Assembly: GCF_022288725.1 (NCBI RefSeq)
Contig: NZ_JAKNTA010000001.1
Span: 308,499-372,498, forward strand
DNA length: 64,000 bases
Source of the DNA: Kitasatospora sp. A2-31
GTDB taxonomy: Bacteria > Actinomycetota > Actinomycetes > Streptomycetales > Streptomycetaceae
Direction of reading: 5' to 3'
Below, piece by piece: positions 61,393 to 64,000 of this stretch. Positions within the stretch are counted from its first letter, which is position 1; each line of letters starts with the position of its first letter. A program made the translations under genes and the position numbers. The notes beneath the pieces are model-generated. The model saw nothing but the letters and a program-made list of their open reading frames with translations, searched no databases and was not told the origin of the DNA.

Positions 61393-62883
61393 TCAGCTCT
61401 GGCCGCCGGCCAGCTTCTCGCGCAGGGCGGCCAGGGCCTCGTCCGAAGCGAGAGCGCCGGAGCCCTCGTCGCTGCTGGAGGAGTACGAACCGCCGGCGGC
61501 GGCGGCAACCGCGTCGCCACCCTCGGCAGCGGCCTCGGCGTCGGCCTCGCGGCTCTTGATGACCTGGGCCTGGTGCTGCTCGAAGCGGGCCTGGGCCTCG
61601 GCGTACTGCCGCTCCCACTCCTCGCGCTGCTTCTCGAAGCCGGGCAGCCAGTCGTTCGCCTCGGGGTCGAAGCCCTCCGGGTAGATGTAGTTGCCCTGGT
61701 CGTCGTACGAGGCGGCCATGCCGTACAGGGTCGGGTCGAACTCGACCTCGGCCGGGTTGGCACCCAGGGCCTCGTTGGCCTGCTTCAGCGAGAGGCTGAT
61801 GCGACGACGCTCGAGGTCGATGTCGATGACCTTGACGAAGATCTCGTCGCCGACCTGGACGACCTGCTCCGGGATCTCGACGTGGCGCTCGGCCAGCTCG
61901 GAGATGTGGACCAGACCCTCGATGCCCTCGTCCACGCGGACGAACGCACCGAACGGAACCAGCTTGGTGACCTTACCCGGAACGACCTGGCCGATCTGGT
62001 GGGTACGGGCGAACTGCTGCCACGGGTCCTCCTGGGTCGCCTTCAGCGACAGGGAGACGCGCTCGCGGTCCATGTCGACGTCGAGGACCTCGACGGTGAC
62101 CTCCTGGCCGACCTCGACGACCTCGGACGGGTGGTCGATGTGCTTCCAGGACAGCTCGGAGACGTGAACCAGACCGTCGACGCCGCCGAGGTCGACGAAC
62201 GCACCGAAGTTGACGATCGAGGAGACGACGCCGGAGCGCACCTGACCCTTCTGCAGGGTGGTGAGGAAGGTCTGGCGGACCTCGCTCTGGGTCTGCTCCA
62301 GCCAGGCACGGCGGGACAGGACCACGTTGTTGCGGTTCTTGTCCAGCTCGATGATCTTGGCCTCGAGCTCCTTGCCCACGTAGGGCTGGAGGTCGCGGAC
62401 GCGACGCATCTCGACGAGCGAGGCCGGCAGGAAGCCACGGAGGCCGATGTCGAGGATGAGACCACCCTTGACGACCTCGATGACGGTACCGGTGACGATG
62501 CCGTCCTCTTCCTTGATCTTCTCGATCGTGCCCCAGGCACGCTCGTACTGAGCGCGCTTCTTGGACAGGATGAGACGACCCTCCTTGTCCTCCTTCTGGA
62601 GAACCAGGGCCTCGATGTTGTCACCGACGGCGACGACCTCGTGCGGGTCAACGTCGTGCTTGATCGAGAGCTCACGGGAGGGGATGACGCCCTCGGTCTT
62701 GTAACCGATGTCGAGGAGCACCTCGTCACGGTCGACCTTCACGATGACGCCCTCGACGATGTCGCCATCGTTGAAGTACTTGATGGTCTCGTCGATCGCG
62801 GCGAGGAACGCGTCCGCGTCGCCGATGTCGTTGACCGCGACCTGCGGGGTGGTGCTGAGGGAGGAGTCGGTGGGGCTCGTCAT
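61393..62883 (-). CDS. rpsA: 30S ribosomal protein S1
   Basis: 496 aa, normal actinobacterial length. Four S1 RNA-binding repeats: about 36-105 (IVEGVIVKVDRDEVLLDIGYKTEG), 123-190, 208-278 (RSGVVSSIVNFGAFVDLGGVDG) and 294-364 (VVPGKVTKLVPFGAFVRVDEG), then an acidic/Ala-Ser tail. Binds mRNA and brings it to the 30S subunit. ATG 62883 follows a GGAG and a stop codon (TAATG) of a tiny upstream frame. Transcribed from a housekeeping promoter about 215 nt upstream. Confidence 0.97.
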   Translation of the reverse strand: MTSPTDSSLSTTPQVAVNDIGDADAFLAAIDETIKYFNDGDIVEGVIVKVDRDEVLLDIGYKTEGVIPSRELSIKHDVDPHEVVAVGDNIEALVLQKEDKEGRLILSKKRAQYERAWGTIEKIKEEDGIVTGTVIEVVKGGLILDIGLRGFLPASLVEMRRVRDLQPYVGKELEAKIIELDKNRNNVVLSRRAWLEQTQSEVRQTFLTTLQKGQVRSGVVSSIVNFGAFVDLGGVDGLVHVSELSWKHIDHPSEVVEVGQEVTVEVLDVDMDRERVSLSLKATQEDPWQQFARTHQIGQVVPGKVTKLVPFGAFVRVDEGIEGLVHISELAERHVEIPEQVVQVGDEIFVKVIDIDLERRRISLSLKQANEALGANPAEVEFDPTLYGMAASYDDQGNYIYPEGFDPEANDWLPGFEKQREEWERQYAEAQARFEQHQAQVIKSREADAEAAAEGGDAVAAAAGGSYSSSSDEGSGALASDEALAALREKLAGGQS

Positions 62884-63091
62884 TAGGAAAAGGGCTCCGG
62901 TACGGACATGAAGTCGTAGGTAATGCCACGCGGAGGGCCCGTATTCGCTCCCACCGAAAGCCGGACAGCCAAGAACACGGCGCACCGAATCCTCCCGGGT
63001 ACCGGGAAACGGTGTCCGTCTTGCGACCGTGGGGTCTTCGACAGATGCGAGCGCGACCTGCTCCGTCCGAGGCGCGCAGGCCCGCAGCGCA
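62884..63091 (-). promoter_or_regulatory. rpsA 5' leader with 8-codon upstream frame
   Basis: About 208-nt leader. Near its end, ATG 62909 opens an 8-codon frame (MSVPEPFS) whose TAA overlaps the rpsA ATG (TAATG, 62883-62885) and which contains the rpsA GGAG. No structured element was recognised. S1 autoregulates its own translation in E. coli; a similar role here is only inferred. Confidence 0.5.
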
Positions 63092-63097
63092 ACTTGT

Positions 63098-63126
63098 AGC
63101 ATACGGGGACGGCCAGGCACGGTCAA
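63098..63126 (-). promoter_or_regulatory. sigma-70 (HrdB-type) promoter of rpsA
   Basis: TTGACC (63126-63121) and TATGCT (63103-63098) separated by exactly 17 bp on the minus strand, an almost consensus housekeeping promoter. The start of transcription should fall near 63091. Confidence 0.88.
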
Positions 63127-63299
63127 CGCCAAGGGCGGCAAGACGGTGGAGGCCGGTATGGATCAGGCCATATCCTCCGATTGCGCACCTCACGGGTGGC
63201 GGCCGCAGGGAGCCCTTCCCCGGATGCCACCGCCAGGATCCGGCCCCTTGATGGGACCGGTTCGCGGCAGCGGCGCTTCCGCAGACCACACCCTACGCG

Positions 63300-64000
63300 A
63301 TGGGCATTATCACCGTGGCCACCACCCCCCCACCGGATCTGCACGATCTTGACGACGACGGCGACGACGCGGTACGGCGGCACGCCGAGGTCGACGAGAG
63401 CAGCCGCGCCAGCCGGCACTGGTGGGACCGGAACGCGGACGAGTACCAGGACGAGCACGGCGAGTTCCTCGGCGACGACCGGTTCACCTGGTGCCCCGAG
63501 GGCCTGGACGAGGCGGACGCCCGCCTGCTCGGCGAGGTCGCGGGCCGGACCGTGCTGGAGATCGGCGCCGGCGCCGCCCAGTGCTCCCGCTGGCTGCTCC
63601 ACCGCGGCGCCCGCCCGGTGGCCATGGACATCTCGTACCGGCAGCTCCAGCACTCCCGGCGGATCGACCTGGCGCGCGGCACCCCGCCCGTCCCGGTGGT
63701 CCAGGCGGACGCGGCGGTGCTGCCGTTCGCCGACGGCGCCTTCGACCTGGCCTGCTCCGCCTACGGCGCGGTGCCGTTCAGCGCCGACACCGCCGGGCTG
63801 ATGCGCGAGGTGCACCGGGTGCTGCGGCCGGGCGGACGCTGGGTGTTCTCGGTGACCCACCCGATCCGCTGGGCCTTCCCGGACGAGCCGGGCGTCGAGG
63901 GGCTGACGGCGGTGGCGTCGTACTTCGACCGCACCCCGTACGTCGAGCAGGACGAGCAGGGGCAGGCCACGTACGTCGAGCACCACCGCACCCTCGGGGA
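63300..64000 (+). CDS. class I SAM-dependent methyltransferase (3' end beyond window)
   Basis: Open from ATG 63300 to the right edge (233 codons seen). Divergent from rpsA. N-terminal linker, then HWWDRNADEYQDEHGEFLGDDRF, motif I VLEIGAGAAQCSRWLLHRGA, VAMDISYRQLQHS, VQADAAVLPFADGAFDLACSAYGAVPF and MREVHRVLRPGGRWVFSVTHP, a UbiE-like methyltransferase. Conserved next to rpsA in streptomycetes, as I recall; substrate unknown. A GTG at 63315 is an alternative start. Confidence 0.9.
   Translation, partial: MGIITVATTPPPDLHDLDDDGDDAVRRHAEVDESSRASRHWWDRNADEYQDEHGEFLGDDRFTWCPEGLDEADARLLGEVAGRTVLEIGAGAAQCSRWLLHRGARPVAMDISYRQLQHSRRIDLARGTPPVPVVQADAAVLPFADGAFDLACSAYGAVPFSADTAGLMREVHRVLRPGGRWVFSVTHPIRWAFPDEPGVEGLTAVASYFDRTPYVEQDEQGQATYVEHHRTLG

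Overview
The window is very GC-rich DNA from a streptomycete-type actinomycete. Codon third positions are almost all G or C, GTG and TTG starts are common, and the gene content is typical of Streptomyces or Kitasatospora: an actinobacterial putative leader peptide upstream of sulfite reductase, an XRE/DUF397 pair, a SAV2148-type HEPN protein and split transketolase genes. I cannot tell the genus from sequence alone. About 60 protein genes are supported, two of them cut by the window edges and one frameshifted. No rRNA, tRNA, CRISPR array, transposase or integrase was seen.

Layout. 1-12.2 kb: an edge-truncated EP-stalk protein that may be PP2C-like, a secreted small protein, a DUF3105-DUF305 pair, an MFS pump with a divergent MarR, a GNAT, an Ada-AlkA/Ogt alkylation-repair pair, an ASCH protein, RsgA with a short upstream ORF, and a YihY-family membrane protein. 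12.4-22.3 kb: one long sulfur block, in the order leader peptide, sulfite reductase, small zinc-ribbon protein, cysH, cysC, cysD, cysN, sulfonate-type ABC importer (ssuA-ssuB-ssuC) and a CbiX-type chelatase. Together these take up sulfate or sulfonate sulfur, activate it to APS/PAPS, reduce it to sulfide, and make the siroheme that sulfite reductase needs. 22.4-25.6 kb: four tandem secreted ricin-B lectin genes sharing an unrecognised four-cysteine N-terminal region. 25.9-33.2 kb: DEAD-box helicase, cold-shock protein with a terminator-bearing leader, and two divergent MMPL transporters.

33.3-44.7 kb: an APH-fold kinase, a lipoprotein polysaccharide deacetylase, a DEDDh exonuclease, a SAV2148-type HEPN protein, and glgX/treX-treY-treZ, which turns alpha-glucan into trehalose. 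44.8-47.1 kb: a split transketolase divergent from SoxR, with a SoxR-like box lying exactly in the intergenic promoter. 47.3-53.9 kb: SDR, cupredoxin lipoprotein, GNAT, a three-gene set whose HATPase member is frameshifted, the divergent XRE-DUF397 pair, a methyltransferase, a DinB protein and a small Cys-rich protein. 53.9-64 kb: LysR divergent from a glutamine-amidotransferase/HD pair, GNAT, CoaE, a metallo-hydrolase divergent from MarR, a third MMPL, ribosomal protein S1 with a clear housekeeping promoter, and an edge-truncated methyltransferase.

The most notable points are the SoxR box over the transketolase promoter, the Cys-codon leader elements in the sulfur block, an unusual CX4C cluster motif in CysH, an intrinsic-terminator-like hairpin in the cold-shock leader, the mosaic lectin array, and short GC-rich tandem repeats that begin at or just after the stop codons of several genes.
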